DNA of 64,000 bases from Calothrix sp. NIES-4105 (GCF_002368415.1 NZ_AP018292.1:62001-126000), one strand, 5' to 3'. Positions 8,505 through 19,385 are shown, counted from the first letter of the stretch. The notes: generated by a model from the sequence alone, not told the origin. Translations and numbers: made by a program.

Positions 8505-9173
8505 GTGGATAAACCGCGCCAACTAGATATATTCTCAGACAACGGTATAGAACATGGTGAACCTCAGCAACTTGAACTGCCTCTGGAAAAATCGGCGCCT
8601 CTACTACCACCCGGCGCCCAGCTAACTCTATTCCCAGATAGAAAATTCCGCGCGCGTCGTTCCAAAGAACCAGTAATGGACGTTGATACATTACAGCGCT
8701 GGAAAAATCAAATATTGGAATATCAACAAATTGCGCGCGTAACTCCCCGAAGCGAACAAGTAGCATTGTTCGATTTGGCGCCTTCTCATTGTGACCCTGA
8801 ACGTATTGACCCATTGCAGTTGCAAATGCAGTCAATGGCGTTTTATCGAATGCCAGCAGATTATCCTGGGGAAGCTTGTTTATATTTTGTAATTGATTCG
8901 GCGCCGGGGTTAATTTTGTATATCGGTGAAACTTGCCGTAGTAATAAGCGGTGGAAGGGAATACACGATTGCAAGGAATATATAGCTAGTTACCAAGATT
9001 TACATCATAAGTACAAGTTGAAGACAGCTGTAAATATTGCTTTTTGGTGGGAAACTCCTCAAAGACGGGAATGGCGCCAGGAATTGGAGCAGTATTTAAT
9101 TGTCAAGTGGCGTAGCCCATTTAATAAGGAAAACTGGGCACGGTGGGGACAACCATTCGGCAAGATAGTTTAA
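8505..9173 (+). CDS. GIY-YIG nuclease-fold protein
   Basis: 222 residues from a GTG start at 8505. The N-terminal third is Gln/Leu/Pro-rich (LDIF..., QLTLFPDRK) and resembles linker sequences of cyanobacterial mobile genes. Residues about 124-205 form a GIY-YIG-like domain: CLYFVID (strand with the 'GIY' position), LILYIGET with YIG at 139-141, basic RSNKRWK, a Glu helix (WRQELEQYLI) and PFNKEN near the end. GIY-YIG enzymes cut DNA through a metal held by the helix Glu. The first 'GIY' triad is degenerate (YFV), so activity is uncertain. Fragments of relatives occur at 4366-4446 and 12146-12202. Confidence 0.65.
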   Translation: MDKPRQLDIFSDNGIEHGEPQQLELPLEKSAPLLPPGAQLTLFPDRKFRARRSKEPVMDVDTLQRWKNQILEYQQIARVTPRSEQVALFDLAPSHCDPERIDPLQLQMQSMAFYRMPADYPGEACLYFVIDSAPGLILYIGETCRSNKRWKGIHDCKEYIASYQDLHHKYKLKTAVNIAFWWETPQRREWRQELEQYLIVKWRSPFNKENWARWGQPFGKIV

Positions 9174-9558
9174 GTGTATTTAATAGTATTTTTGTATAGA
9201 TAATAATAAAGTTGGAAACTCAAACTTGAAGTTTCTTAACGACTAGCTCAAACATTTGCACTATTATACCATCAATATTTTTGTAGCATCTTCGTTTGGG
9301 GCTTGTTCGAGGTATAGCTTATCAGTTAATTGTTTTAATCAAATAGATATATATCTTATCGAGTTAGTTATTTCAGTATTAGCACGATTGTTGAATGTTA
9401 ATAAAATGACAAGATAGTTTTTTATGTAAATTCATCTGTTGAACGGTTTAATGCAGTAGTGCATAAGTTGATTTAGACCACACCTATTTAGCGTATAGAA
9501 GAGGTGAAAAGCATCTTCTTAAAAAAATTAACTTTATGTTTATTAGGGAAAAATTATC
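9174..9558. other. Intergenic, upstream region of the small Cys-ended genes
   Basis: AT-rich spacer; no gene, repeat or strong hairpin recognised. It presumably carries the promoter for the small gene at 9559. Confidence 0.4.
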
Positions 9559-9807
9559 ATGGCAACTGAAAAATTACAGCATTTACAAGACGAAAACTAT
9601 TTAACGACAACCCAAATCAGTGAAGGTAATGATGGTCAATCAGTAAAAGGAAAAGAATTAATCGAGGCTACTGTGTTTGAAGTTCATGCTGAACAAGTAC
9701 AGAAAGTTTTACAAGAAAGTTTAAAACTTGAGATTAAGCCCAACGGATGCATAACAGTAAGACCTTGTCCAACAACAAGTAATCCTCAAGGATGCATAGT
9801 ATGCTAG
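9559..9807 (+). CDS. Small leader-plus-Cys-core protein, copy 1
   Basis: 82 residues from ATG at 9559. An acidic/Gln-rich N-terminal part (SVKGKELIEATVFEVHAEQV, then QKVLQESLKLEIKP) is followed by a compact end with four cysteines: NGCITVRPCPTTSNPQGCIVC. A leader-like helix plus a short Cys-rich tail is the shape of a ribosomal peptide natural-product precursor, but no maturation enzyme is visible nearby, so this is a hypothesis. A close paralogue follows at 10045. An inverted repeat (9853-9890) follows the gene. Confidence 0.6.
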   Translation: MATEKLQHLQDENYLTTTQISEGNDGQSVKGKELIEATVFEVHAEQVQKVLQESLKLEIKPNGCITVRPCPTTSNPQGCIVC

Positions 9808-9852
9808 TACAGTGAAGAACCGGAAATTTTAATCAGGAGTTTAAGAATTTTT

Positions 9853-9890
9853 AAGTATATAGGATGGGCTATTGCTTATTTTACATGCTT
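9853..9890. repeat. Inverted repeat after small gene, copy 1
   Basis: AAGTATATAGGAT, a loop (GGGCTATTGCTT), then ATTTTACATGCTT; the stem is imperfect. It is the degenerate partner of the perfect hairpin at 10364-10401, with an identical loop. It may stabilise the transcript end; no T-run follows. Confidence 0.6.
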
Positions 9891-10044
9891 ATGTAAGAAA
9901 AACAGATTATATCAGAATATATAGGTTCTATGTTTTACGTGCCATATCGTTGTAAAATATAGCAATGATAATCAATGTATCATTAGGTTAACCAAAGGAT
10001 AAGCATCCGTATATAAATCAGTGATTGTTATAGAGGTATGTATA

Positions 10045-10305
10045 ATGTTGAACAATATTTTCAGTAGCAGCTTGCGAGTTTTAGGCATAATTTGTTGTGG
10101 AGTAATAGCTTTAACTACACCTCAAATTAATGAAGGTAATAATGAGCAACCAATTAAAGGAAAGGAATTAATGAAAGCTACTGTGTCTGAACTTCATAGT
10201 GAAAAGATACAAGAAGCTTTACAAGAAAGTTTAAAACCTGAGATTAAACTCAACGGATGCATAAAAGTAACCCCTTGCCCAACAGGTAATCCTCAAGGAT
10301 GCTAG
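10045..10305 (+). CDS. Small Cys-ended protein, copy 2, with signal-like N-terminus
   Basis: Start taken at ATG 10045, because the same bases precede the ATG of the related leader at 10548; a GTG at 10021 is possible. The N-terminus (SSSLRVLGIICCGVIAL) is a hydrophobic signal-like segment found also at the start of the broken haemagglutinin gene at 10548. From TPQINEGN onward it parallels copy 1 and ends NGCIKVTPCPTGNPQGC. It therefore looks like a chimera of an export leader and the Cys-tail protein. Export of a Cys-rich peptide is possible. Hairpin 10364-10401 follows. Confidence 0.55.
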   Translation: MLNNIFSSSLRVLGIICCGVIALTTPQINEGNNEQPIKGKELMKATVSELHSEKIQEALQESLKPEIKLNGCIKVTPCPTGNPQGC

Positions 10306-10363
10306 GTATGCGGTTAATGAATTTATATATATAGAAAATTTAAATCATTGTTAAAGAATCTTT

Positions 10364-10401
10364 AAGTATGTAGGATGGGCTATTGCTTATCCTACATACT
10401 T
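10364..10401. repeat. Perfect inverted repeat after small gene, copy 2
   Basis: AAGTATGTAGGAT (10364-10376) pairs perfectly with ATCCTACATACTT (10389-10401) around a 12-base loop. Same position relative to the gene as 9853-9890. Strong RNA hairpin, but followed by GCGTGG, not a T-run, so perhaps a stabiliser or processing site and not a classical terminator. Confidence 0.7.
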
Positions 10402-10547
10402 GCGTGGAATATGAGGCATTATATTTAAATATAGAAGTTTTACATGTTATATTGTTCTAATATGTACTAAGAATAATCAATCTAGTATCACATTGACTTA
10501 ATGATAAACATCATCTTGAATAAATGATTGTTAAGAAGGTACGTATA

Positions 10548-12134
10548 ATGATTAATACTACTTTAAGTTACTGTTTAAAAGTTTTAGGTGTAATATGTTG
10601 TGGAGTAATAGCTTTAAAAGAAAACTTTGCTGTTGCTTAAATAATACCTTACACGATTTTATCTAATAATTAAAGCGTACAGAGTATTAATAATAGTAAA
10701 ATCATAAATGGAGGAACTCAAGTAGGAAGTAATTTATTTCACAGTTTTGAAGAATTCTCCATACCTATTGGTACTAGTGCTTACTTTAACAGGGGTCGAT
10801 TGACTGTAAATGCGGATTTTGTGGAACTTAAAGGTGGTTATTCTTTTAAATATCCAGGTATCGATCGTAATCTTTTTATACCCAGTGCAATTTTGAGTTC
10901 AGCTTACGCTACTGGAAGTGCTGGTGAAGTAACAATCAATACGTCTCGGTTAGATATTCAGGGCGGGGCAGCGATATCAACTTCTGCACCAGGGGAGTAT
11001 AAAGCGACTTTTAACCAATACATACCAGCCACTGGGCAAGGAGGGAATTTAACTGTGAACGCTACAGATTCCATAGAGGTGTCAGGATATAATGGCAAGA
11101 CAGCTAGTAGTTTACTTACTTCGACTGAAGGAACTGGAAATGCTGGAAACTTGGAGCTTAATACGCAGCAATTAATTGTGCGCGATAGAGCCGAAGTGAA
11201 TCTTAGCAGTAAGGTTGCGAACAATTTTATTTACTCTTCAAGTGATGCAAACAATCTCGGTTCAGCAGGCGCCCTTAAAGTCCAAGCTCGTTCGATAATT
11301 TTAGATAACCAAGGTAAACTCATATCTGAAGCTGACTCTGGTAGGGGCGGTAATATAAATTTACTCTTAAGTGATTTATTACTAATGCGTAGAGGTAGCC
11401 AGATATCAGCATCGGCAGGTAAGTTAGATACTCCTGGGGATGGTGGCAATATTACTATTGATACCCCTACTGGTTTTATTGTGGCGCCACTTCGAGAGAA
11501 CAATGATATTACTGCGAATGCGTTTAGCGGTAGTGGTGGTAAAGTTCAAATTAACGCGATTAGTATTTTTGGTGTGGCGCCTCGTAGTCGAGAAGATTTA
11601 GCTAGACAATTAGGGGTTAATGGTACAAATCCAAGTTTGCTTGACCCAAGTCGGCTATCAACAAGCGATATCACGGCTATTTCCCAGGAGAATGCAACAT
11701 TGAACGGCGCCGTAAATATAAATACTCTAGATAACAATATTAACCGCATACCTATTACTTTACCAACTCAGCCACTTGTTTCTAAAGTTGTTACTAGCTG
11801 TAGACCTGATGTAGTAAGAGGTCAAAGCCAATTTGTAATTACTGGGCGTGGCGGATTGCCAGCTACTCCTATTGACCCGATTAGAAGTAACACTACCGTG
11901 GAACCCGATTGGGTTTCAGTTCAGAGAAATAATAGTAGAGACTCTGAAGATTTTACAAATGTACGCACTCCGGAAATAAACGTAGGTTCAGGAAAGTCTT
12001 ATCCAAAGGAGATTGTGGAAGCACAAGGTTTAGTACGTTCTTCTAAAGGTGATTTATACTTAGTTGCTAATATGCCCGTAACGACAAATTATAATCCTTG
12101 GTTTCGCTCCTTTGAATGTGTTGTTCCAAATTAA
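10548..12134 (+). pseudogene. Broken haemagglutinin-type exoprotein (two-partner secretion family)
   Basis: The ATG at 10548 starts a signal-like leader (VLGVICCGVIAL) ending at an in-frame TAA (10638-10640); a second TAA is at 10671-10673. After it the frame continues with SKIINGGTQVGSNLFHSFEE, the first half of a TPS haemagglutinin domain, then jumps at about 10790 to LTVNADFVELKG, so most of the TPS domain (NPNGIIFG region) is deleted. From 10800 a 444-residue open frame encodes beta-helix repeats and the usual C-terminus (SCRPDVVRGQSQFVITGRGG). An intact relative is at 42995-46216. It is unlikely to yield a secreted protein. Confidence 0.8.
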
Positions 12135-12145
12135 TATTTATCTTA

Positions 12146-12202
12146 AAGTGGCGCCCGCCTTTTAATAAGCCTTCGTTTCAGTGGTGGGGATTACCATTCT
12201 AG
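12146..12202 (+). pseudogene. C-terminal fragment of a GIY-YIG-family gene
   Basis: KWRPPFNKPSFQWWGLPF then stop (12200-12202), matching VKWRSPFNKENWARWGQPF at the end of the intact gene at 8505. The homology begins at a GGCGCC (12150-12155), where the intact gene has GGCGTA. Only about 18 codons remain. Confidence 0.65.
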
Positions 12203-12289
12203 CTAATGATGGTGATGTGAGTGTTAGTATCGTGCGCGCGGTGGGAAATATATAGTCAGAACATTTACCTAGATTTAGGAGCGTGCGTT

Positions 12290-13615
12290 ATGCCAGTTAA
12301 AAGAAATAATCCTTTACTACAATATCATCCAGTTCGGTTTTATGAGGTAAGAAAGGATTTTATAACAGAACTAATAAATATTATCTTACCTGCTTGCAAA
12401 GAAAACGTTAATTTAGCTTTTTCAGTTCCAGAAGATATAAAAGCACAAGCTTATTTTAGTTTGACTAATTCATTTGTTAGGCAGATTTATTTATCCGTAT
12501 CTAATGAATTATTTCCTACTTATTTAAGAGAAATGTCTAATTTAGGTAAAAATTATTATTTAACAAAGAATTATTTGGGACTAGAAGCCATAAAGGATTT
12601 TTTTGATTTGTTGACAAACGATGATTATCTAGCTTTTGAACAATATACGTCATTTAACGTGTGTGGAAGTAATATTTTTGAATTTTCACAGGAATTGTTA
12701 GAATTTTTCCTACACACCGATGTAGACAAGGTATTGTTAAGAGATATTCGTTTACCATTTAATACAATTTATTTACATTTTGGTCGGCAAGAGGACAAAA
12801 GAATTAATGGGAATATCAGTTTTACTATTCAATCACTTCAATTAGAAGACCCGTCTAAAAAGTTTGAAGACATTTGTTTTTTACTAGATGGTGCCTATGT
12901 TAATCAATGTCCTGATACTGGTAGTTTGAAAATTACTTTGACAAGTGTAAAAAATAAAATTACTAAATATACAAACAATTGCGTTGATTATTACGAAGAC
13001 ACATTATCTTTCTATTTAGAGGCAGATTCTATTAATAGTACTATACAAGATGCTGCATCAAAAGAACGTCAAAGATTGTTAGAATCGAACAAAATTCAAA
13101 TACAACGACAGATTGACGAAGGAGTATTTACCCAGTCTACGTACAATGAAGCAAAGTTAAATAAATCAATAGATGATATAATCAACTATTTAAAGCTAGT
13201 AATAAACTGTGCTTTATACCTTCAATCGTACCCAGATGATATTGAAGAGGATTATACTACAGAGGCACCACGAAATTTAGTACAACAGACTAAACGGGCG
13301 CCAGGTGCAGCGGCAGCTGCGACTAAGAAGTTAAATCAACTTGGTTATAGGAAAATCAAGTTCTGTGGCTCTAAGAGACAACAGTTTTGGCAACTGGAGG
13401 ATGAAGAAGTCTCGGAACCAGTACTTGTAGGAGCAGTTTCTCTTGAGTCCAAAAGAAATATGGCGCCACACAAGAGACGCGCGCATATCCGTAAACAACG
13501 TTATGGTAAGGAATTACAGTCTTGGAGGTACGTCTGGATTAAGGAAACGACTGTACATAAAGATAAATATAATTTGGCGCCGCAACAGTACAGAATTTAT
13601 GAAGTAGCTGATTAA
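12290..13615 (+). CDS. AcrVA2-like protein
   Basis: 441 residues from ATG 12290, chosen over the GTG at 12221 because AGGAG lies at 12277-12281. The N-terminal 150 residues are helical; the middle (RLPFNTIYLHFG, then DICFLLDGAYVNQC) looks like the 'LPf.tvyl.f' beta region of the AcrVA2 family; the C-terminal tail (APHKRRAHIRKQRYG, SWRYVWIKET) matches the 'PH.RR.H......G......W' end of that family. AcrVA2 of Moraxella blocks Cas12a production by acting on its message, but family members are widespread on plasmids without Cas12a, so a different job is possible. Assignment is by motif memory only. A fragment lies at 4500 and a related protein at 56604. Confidence 0.55.
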   Translation: MPVKRNNPLLQYHPVRFYEVRKDFITELINIILPACKENVNLAFSVPEDIKAQAYFSLTNSFVRQIYLSVSNELFPTYLREMSNLGKNYYLTKNYLGLEAIKDFFDLLTNDDYLAFEQYTSFNVCGSNIFEFSQELLEFFLHTDVDKVLLRDIRLPFNTIYLHFGRQEDKRINGNISFTIQSLQLEDPSKKFEDICFLLDGAYVNQCPDTGSLKITLTSVKNKITKYTNNCVDYYEDTLSFYLEADSINSTIQDAASKERQRLLESNKIQIQRQIDEGVFTQSTYNEAKLNKSIDDIINYLKLVINCALYLQSYPDDIEEDYTTEAPRNLVQQTKRAPGAAAAATKKLNQLGYRKIKFCGSKRQQFWQLEDEEVSEPVLVGAVSLESKRNMAPHKRRAHIRKQRYGKELQSWRYVWIKETTVHKDKYNLAPQQYRIYEVAD

Positions 13616-13650
13616 AATAAACAGGCGCCCAAATATAAAACTTCCACCCT

Positions 13651-13689
13651 TAAGTCTCTAACATTTAAGTACTTAGATGCTTAAATATG
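13651..13689 (+). repeat. 8-bp periodic repeat (TAAGTATC type)
   Basis: Degenerate octamers TAAGTCTC, TAACATTT, AAGTACTT, AGATGCTT. Similar tracts occur at 58576-58622, 59336-59364 and 63634-63670, each close to a GGCGCC. They resemble the short tandemly repeated repetitive sequences known from heterocystous cyanobacteria. Confidence 0.5.
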
Positions 13690-13743
13690 ATGATTACAAG
13701 GCGCCTAGGATATAACCATATGTTTCAAATCCGCGCCAAATGT

Positions 13744-14337
13744 CTAAATAGATATTTGTCTATCCTCACTAGCATTATTCAATAAATAGCGATATTGAAA
13801 CTCAAAAGCTTGTTTTATTTCCGGTAAAACAATTTTTCTTTCCCAATCCGTTTTTAGTTTGTTCCGATTCCTTGCTTGTAGTTCTTCGATTGATAAATCA
13901 CTATTTTCCCACCAATATATACTGAAGAATGGACCAATCATATGAGCGGCGCCATCTGCGGAAGAAATAATTTGAATTTCAATACTCTCAGTTAGCAACT
14001 CTTGAGGGTCTTTACGGTCTATTATTTTGATGCTGGCAATTACCTGAAGAGCTAGTTGGGTAGAAACTCCACTGTCAATCAGAAATTTTTCCCCTGCAAT
14101 TTCTGCATCATGTGCCGATTGATTCGTAATTTTACCGTAATCATGCATCCAAACGAGTAGTAAAACCAGTTCTCGATTAGCATTTTGATAGATGCTGCAA
14201 AGTTTTATAGCGATTTCTTCGACAATCAACAAATGATGTTTTACATACCACTTGTGATGTATAAATGCAGGATTTGCACTATAGCTGATAATTTGCTCTC
14301 GAACTCGCTCTATAACTGAACTTTCACTCACAAACAC
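13744..14337 (-). CDS. HD-domain phosphohydrolase
   Basis: 197 residues. The HD superfamily metal ligands are visible in order: His in VKHHLLIVEE, the HD pair in LVWMHDYGKI, a further His in SAHDAEIAG and Asp in ISSADGAAHM. These proteins hydrolyse phosphomonoesters or nucleotides. The C-terminal third (WERKIVLPEIKQAFEFQYRY) is helical. The length fits stand-alone HD proteins. It stands alone, divergent from psbA and convergent with the AcrVA2-like gene; substrate unknown. Confidence 0.75.
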   Translation of the reverse strand: MFVSESSVIERVREQIISYSANPAFIHHKWYVKHHLLIVEEIAIKLCSIYQNANRELVLLLVWMHDYGKITNQSAHDAEIAGEKFLIDSGVSTQLALQVIASIKIIDRKDPQELLTESIEIQIISSADGAAHMIGPFFSIYWWENSDLSIEELQARNRNKLKTDWERKIVLPEIKQAFEFQYRYLLNNASEDRQISI

Positions 14338-14855
14338 CTCGCGTTTAGGCGCCTAAATATATTGATTTACAATAGTTTATTGTACTAAATCCACTATCAC
14401 TAACGTTGGCACCTAACCATCAAGTTATTAGATGCATGTCAATAGTTTGACGTTTTGTGGTACGAGCAACTTCAAGGGTATATGGCGCCTGATAACCGAC
14501 ATTCTAATGTTCTAGTACATAAAAGCAGCTAGCAATAAAAATATCTTTATCGACATATAAACAATTCTTTATATATCGGTGCCTATAGAAGCTCATACTT
14601 AATGCAGCCTATGAATCTTAAGTAGCTAATACTATAAGTGAAGGTAGCTGACTTTAATATTTTGCTGTTTTTAATACATGAGTACGCAGGTTGTATGTGA
14701 GTCCGGCTTATAGTTTTCGTGCGTATGAAATAAAACCAACATGTAGGGCGCCCTTAAAAAAACATCTATATATATGGGCATATACAGGCGCCTGAACCTA
14801 AGAGTTATATAAGCAACACTGATATATTTGATTACCAACGATAATTAAAAACTGC
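14338..14855. other. Long spacer upstream of psbA
   Basis: AT-rich, with several GGCGCC (including 14347, 14485 and 14748) and decayed GGCACC/GGTGCC copies. GAGTCCGGCTTATA near 14700 resembles the GAGTCCGGCGTATAAA stretch of the repeat C family. No gene seen. Confidence 0.5.
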
Positions 14856-16029
<1,174 letters not shown>

Positions 16030-16060
16030 TAACTTACATAACTGAATAATTAAAGCGAAA

Positions 16061-16087
16061 GCGTCTCTAGCAATAGAGGCGCCTTTT
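16061..16087 (+). terminator. psbA terminator
   Basis: GCGTCTCTA pairs with TAGAGGCGC around a GCAA loop, followed by CTTTT. It is a standard intrinsic terminator 32 bases after the psbA stop, and its 3' arm contains a GGCGCC. Confidence 0.8.
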
Positions 16088-16146
16088 GCTATATATATAG
16101 ATGTTTCAAATGCAAGCGGTGCCGTTGTAAATATGTAGAAAAAGAA

Positions 16147-16182
16147 AAATACGCCCTCGAAAAGGCGCAGTAGTACTAATGT
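16147..16182 (+). repeat. Repeat B, copy 2
   Basis: Matches 4711-4746: AAATACGCCC, loop, GGCGCAG, AGTAGTACTAATGT, with a hairpin in the first half. It lies between psbA and repeat C copy 1, in a stretch that holds no gene. Confidence 0.6.
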
Positions 16183-16371
16183 AGCTTCTAGTTTACCAGC
16201 AAGTGTAAGTACGTTTGATTTTTTTGTTATTTAATTTAGTAAAATTCATCCTCATGGCGCCTTCCTAGGTTAATGGTTGGTAATTAATCATAGTCAAGTA
16301 TCTACAAAAGCTTTGGTAGCGGCGATTTTTGGTTAATTATATATAAGGCGCCTGTGATTGTTGTGAGTGTA

Positions 16372-16643
16372 GGCGCCATATTTACTGATGAGAGGTTTGT
16401 GAGTCCGGCGTATAAAATCCTCAGTAATTAGTATTATTTTACTCCACAAATGTATAAGATTATCTAAGTATGGAATTTCGGCACCTGTATCTAAAAATTT
16501 CTTAAAAAATTAGTGTCAACTTTTTCGGACGGGACAGAAGTAGTGGCTGTAGCAACTACTATACAAACGATTATTATTAACGGACTATATTAAAGCGTGC
16601 GGATTCCGCCATCAAACCTGGTCTTTCTAAGGCTGGGTTTTTT
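16372..16643 (+). repeat. Repeat C, copy 1 (about 270 bp, carries a predicted small RNA)
   Basis: Starts at a GGCGCC (16372-16377). It shares with 23149-23397 and 26735-27010 these blocks in order: GAGTCCGGCGTATAAA, CAGTA...AGTAT, TATCTAAGTATGGA, an internal GGCGCC/GGCACC, AAAAAATAGTGTCAAC-like, TACAAACGATTATTATTAAC, TATATTAAAGCG and a terminator. It fills the gap between psbA and the exoprotein gene at 16797. Confidence 0.8.
16598..16643 (+). ncRNA. Predicted small RNA of repeat C, copy 1
   Basis: A TATATT -10-like box at 16586-16591 is followed by a mini-hairpin GCGG-ATT-CCGC (16599-16609) and an intrinsic terminator, AACCTGG...GCTGGGTT then T-run (16615-16643). The pairing is kept in the other two copies by wobble and compensatory changes. 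The start point is estimated from the -10 box; expression is not shown. Confidence 0.5.
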
Positions 16644-16796
16644 GATAGATTATGGCGGGAAAACGATTTGGGTAAATTAAGTATGGGCAACTACTACTTG
16701 TTGAACCATCTGGTACAACGGCACAAAACAGATAAGGATTCCCGCAAAAAAATCGATATTGGTTACATTTAGATAATTGGCTTAAAAGTCTTATCA

Positions 16797-19385
16797 CTAG
16801 TGGCACTGAGATAATACATTACTTTCGGGAAAATTAGCAGGCGCCGCAGCGGTCAATATAACATCACCATCAGAATCAATTATCCATCTCTGTGCTTCAA
16901 CAATTTGATTAGAAGCAGGTGAGGAAGTATTTAATACAGGAGTATTTCGGACTGTTACGCTCCTTTGTTGTTTTGATACTTGCATGAGGCGCCAATCTTC
17001 CCAAGAAAAATTACTAATTGCGGGATTATCTGGTGAAGAAGGTATACCACCACGTCCTATAACTGTAAAGCTACTATTTGCAGTGCGCGCGCAGACATTA
17101 TCATTAACTAATCGAGCAACATCAACAACATCTAGGGGCAGTTCTACTAATCCTTGGCTAGGGTCTACATTGGGTACATTGAACGTGACTTTTCCAGTTG
17201 CAACAATGTTACTTTCTGGAGTTAACTGTTGCCGAAATTGAGTGCCAAAAATTCCTTGAGCATTGACTTGGATGTTACTGCCTGGTGTTCTCCCGAAGCC
17301 AGTTGCAATAATATCGCTATTCTCTAATGGGACAGCAACTAAGAATTTGGTATTGATGTTTATATTACCGTCAAGCCCATTATTACCTGGAACGCCACTA
17401 GTAGCAGATATTAAACTATTACGACGCAACAACATTAGATTTAACGCTTCTAGTTGAATGTCTCCACCTTTACCTGATTCAGATTGAGCCGTGAGCATTC
17501 CCTTATTATCTAAGCTAGTGTCAAAAACATAGGCTCGTATTCGACCGGCATTTCCTGTCCCTTGATTACTCACAGTCACTGCACTTCCATCTCGAACTAC
17601 CAATCGTGCAGCATTAAGGTCTATATTTCCCCCATTTCCTACAGCACCTCGACTAACAGCAGATGTCAAGCCACTCGCTATACCATTGGCAGATGTGCCA
17701 CTCAGCATAGAATATAGGGCAGTAACGTTTAAACTTCCTGCATCCCCTTCCCCAAAAGTACTGGCACTTACTTGGGCGCCATTGGTAAGAGAAAGTGAGA
17801 GAGTATCAAGCCTAACATTACCTCCTCTACCCCTAGCTCCCATATCAACCCGACTAAATACACCACTAGAAAAGGCACCGTCGCTAGTTGTGCCATCAAA
17901 AGAAATCTTATTGGCAATAATATTAATATTACCTGCATCCCCTTCCGAGAAAGTACTGGCACTTACTTGGGCGCCATTGGTAAGAGAAAGTGAGCCTGTG
18001 TAAATTCTGATGTCGCCTCCATCGCCGAATCTTGCAAATCTAACGTCGCTAAATACACCGCTAGAAAAGGTGCCATCGCTACTTGTGCCATCAGAAGAAA
18101 TCTCATCACGGGCATTAATATTAATATCACCTGCATACCCTTGCCCAGAAGTACTAGCAAAGACTTGGGCACCATTGGTAAGAGAAAGTGAGCCTGTGGT
18201 AATGTTAATGTCGCCGCCATTGCCAACTGCCCCAAGTCTAACGCCGCTAAATGCACCACTGCCAAAGGCACCATCGCTACTTGTACCATCAAAAGAAACA
18301 TTATCACGGGCATTAATGGTGATATTACCTGCATTCCCTCGCCCAGAAGTACTAGCAAAGACATAGGCGCCATTGGTAAGAAAAAGTGAGCCTGTGGTAA
18401 TGTTAATGTCGCCTCCCTCGCCCACTGTGTCAAGTTCAACCCCACTGGAGATAAAACTGTTATCTAGTGCAACTGAATCATCAACTCGTATAGAAAGATT
18501 TGCAGCAGTTTCTTGTTCACGAGTATTAATCCTCAAAGAGGAATTATCTGTTATTGACAATGACCTAGCTCGAATATTGACACTGCCGCTAGTTACATTA
18601 ACTTGAGTATTGTTAGTGAGATTTATATTTGCTAGCTTCACATTAGTAGGAAAAGACAAGCTGAGATTATTGCGCTCACTCAAGAGTCCTACCATCCCAG
18701 CACCAGCAACTCCTCCAAGCTCAACTCTTCCCCCGTCAAGGGTTAAACTCCCTCCGTCTATATTTATATCGCCGCCCACCAAAGCCAAGGTCTTACCTAC
18801 TCCTGGCTCTATAGCATCACTAGAATTAGGTGTCCGGAATCGATTTGAGATGGGAGCAGGGTTCGTCCCGAATTGCAAACCAAATGGAACGCTCACAGTT
18901 AGCAAGGGTGTATTGTTTGTAGCAGTAGCACTGAACTCTTTGCCATCAGCAAACAAGAGACTACTCGCTGTACTTGCCACAAAAGAACCACCAATGTTCA
19001 ACTGAGCATTTCTACCAAAAATGATGCCGTTGGGATTAATCAAAAACAGATTAGCTACACCGTTCGCTTTAATCAAACCATCGATATTAGAGACAGACCC
19101 CCCCGTAACTCGGCTAATAATGTTTTGAATGGTTACAGCGTTGTTAAAAAATGCGCTACTACCAACAGAAACAGAAAAATCTTCAAAACTATGGAAGAGG
19201 TTATTTCCGGCAGTACTTCCTCCATTGATGATTTTAGTATTTCCTTCTAATGTGACACTGGAATTGTTTGGTAGAGTCCTATCTGGGGTAATTTGAGCAA
19301 GTACCGTACTTGGAGAGAAAGTAATCACATTGAAAAGTACAATTCCTAGATGCAACCAGTACAAATGCATGGATATCCCAGACAT
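16797..19385 (-). CDS. Haemagglutinin-type exoprotein (two-partner secretion, beta-helix)
   Basis: 862 residues. After an N-terminal signal region ending near VLAQITPD comes a complete TPS domain (LEGNTKIINGGSTAGNNLFH, NLFLINPNGIIFGRNAQLN, VPFGLQFG), which directs export through an outer-membrane TpsB-type pore. The rest is a repetitive beta-helix with about three 60-residue repeats (DGTSSDGAFGSG..., LSLTNGAQVSAST) around residues 350-560. The C-terminus has the cyanobacterial family ending (NDNVCARTANSSFTVIGRGG). No TpsB gene is in the window. It seems intact; the role is likely adhesion or surface structure. Confidence 0.88.
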   Translation of the reverse strand: MSGISMHLYWLHLGIVLFNVITFSPSTVLAQITPDRTLPNNSSVTLEGNTKIINGGSTAGNNLFHSFEDFSVSVGSSAFFNNAVTIQNIISRVTGGSVSNIDGLIKANGVANLFLINPNGIIFGRNAQLNIGGSFVASTASSLLFADGKEFSATATNNTPLLTVSVPFGLQFGTNPAPISNRFRTPNSSDAIEPGVGKTLALVGGDINIDGGSLTLDGGRVELGGVAGAGMVGLLSERNNLSLSFPTNVKLANINLTNNTQVNVTSGSVNIRARSLSITDNSSLRINTREQETAANLSIRVDDSVALDNSFISSGVELDTVGEGGDINITTGSLFLTNGAYVFASTSGRGNAGNITINARDNVSFDGTSSDGAFGSGAFSGVRLGAVGNGGDINITTGSLSLTNGAQVFASTSGQGYAGDININARDEISSDGTSSDGTFSSGVFSDVRFARFGDGGDIRIYTGSLSLTNGAQVSASTFSEGDAGNINIIANKISFDGTTSDGAFSSGVFSRVDMGARGRGGNVRLDTLSLSLTNGAQVSASTFGEGDAGSLNVTALYSMLSGTSANGIASGLTSAVSRGAVGNGGNIDLNAARLVVRDGSAVTVSNQGTGNAGRIRAYVFDTSLDNKGMLTAQSESGKGGDIQLEALNLMLLRRNSLISATSGVPGNNGLDGNININTKFLVAVPLENSDIIATGFGRTPGSNIQVNAQGIFGTQFRQQLTPESNIVATGKVTFNVPNVDPSQGLVELPLDVVDVARLVNDNVCARTANSSFTVIGRGGIPSSPDNPAISNFSWEDWRLMQVSKQQRSVTVRNTPVLNTSSPASNQIVEAQRWIIDSDGDVILTAAAPANFPESNVLSQCH

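Noticed and set aside
17963-18445. 160-residue ORF and several others inside the haemagglutinin genes
   Set aside because: They are shadows of the repetitive beta-helix coding sequence; the true frames on the minus strand have clear TPS and repeat motifs.
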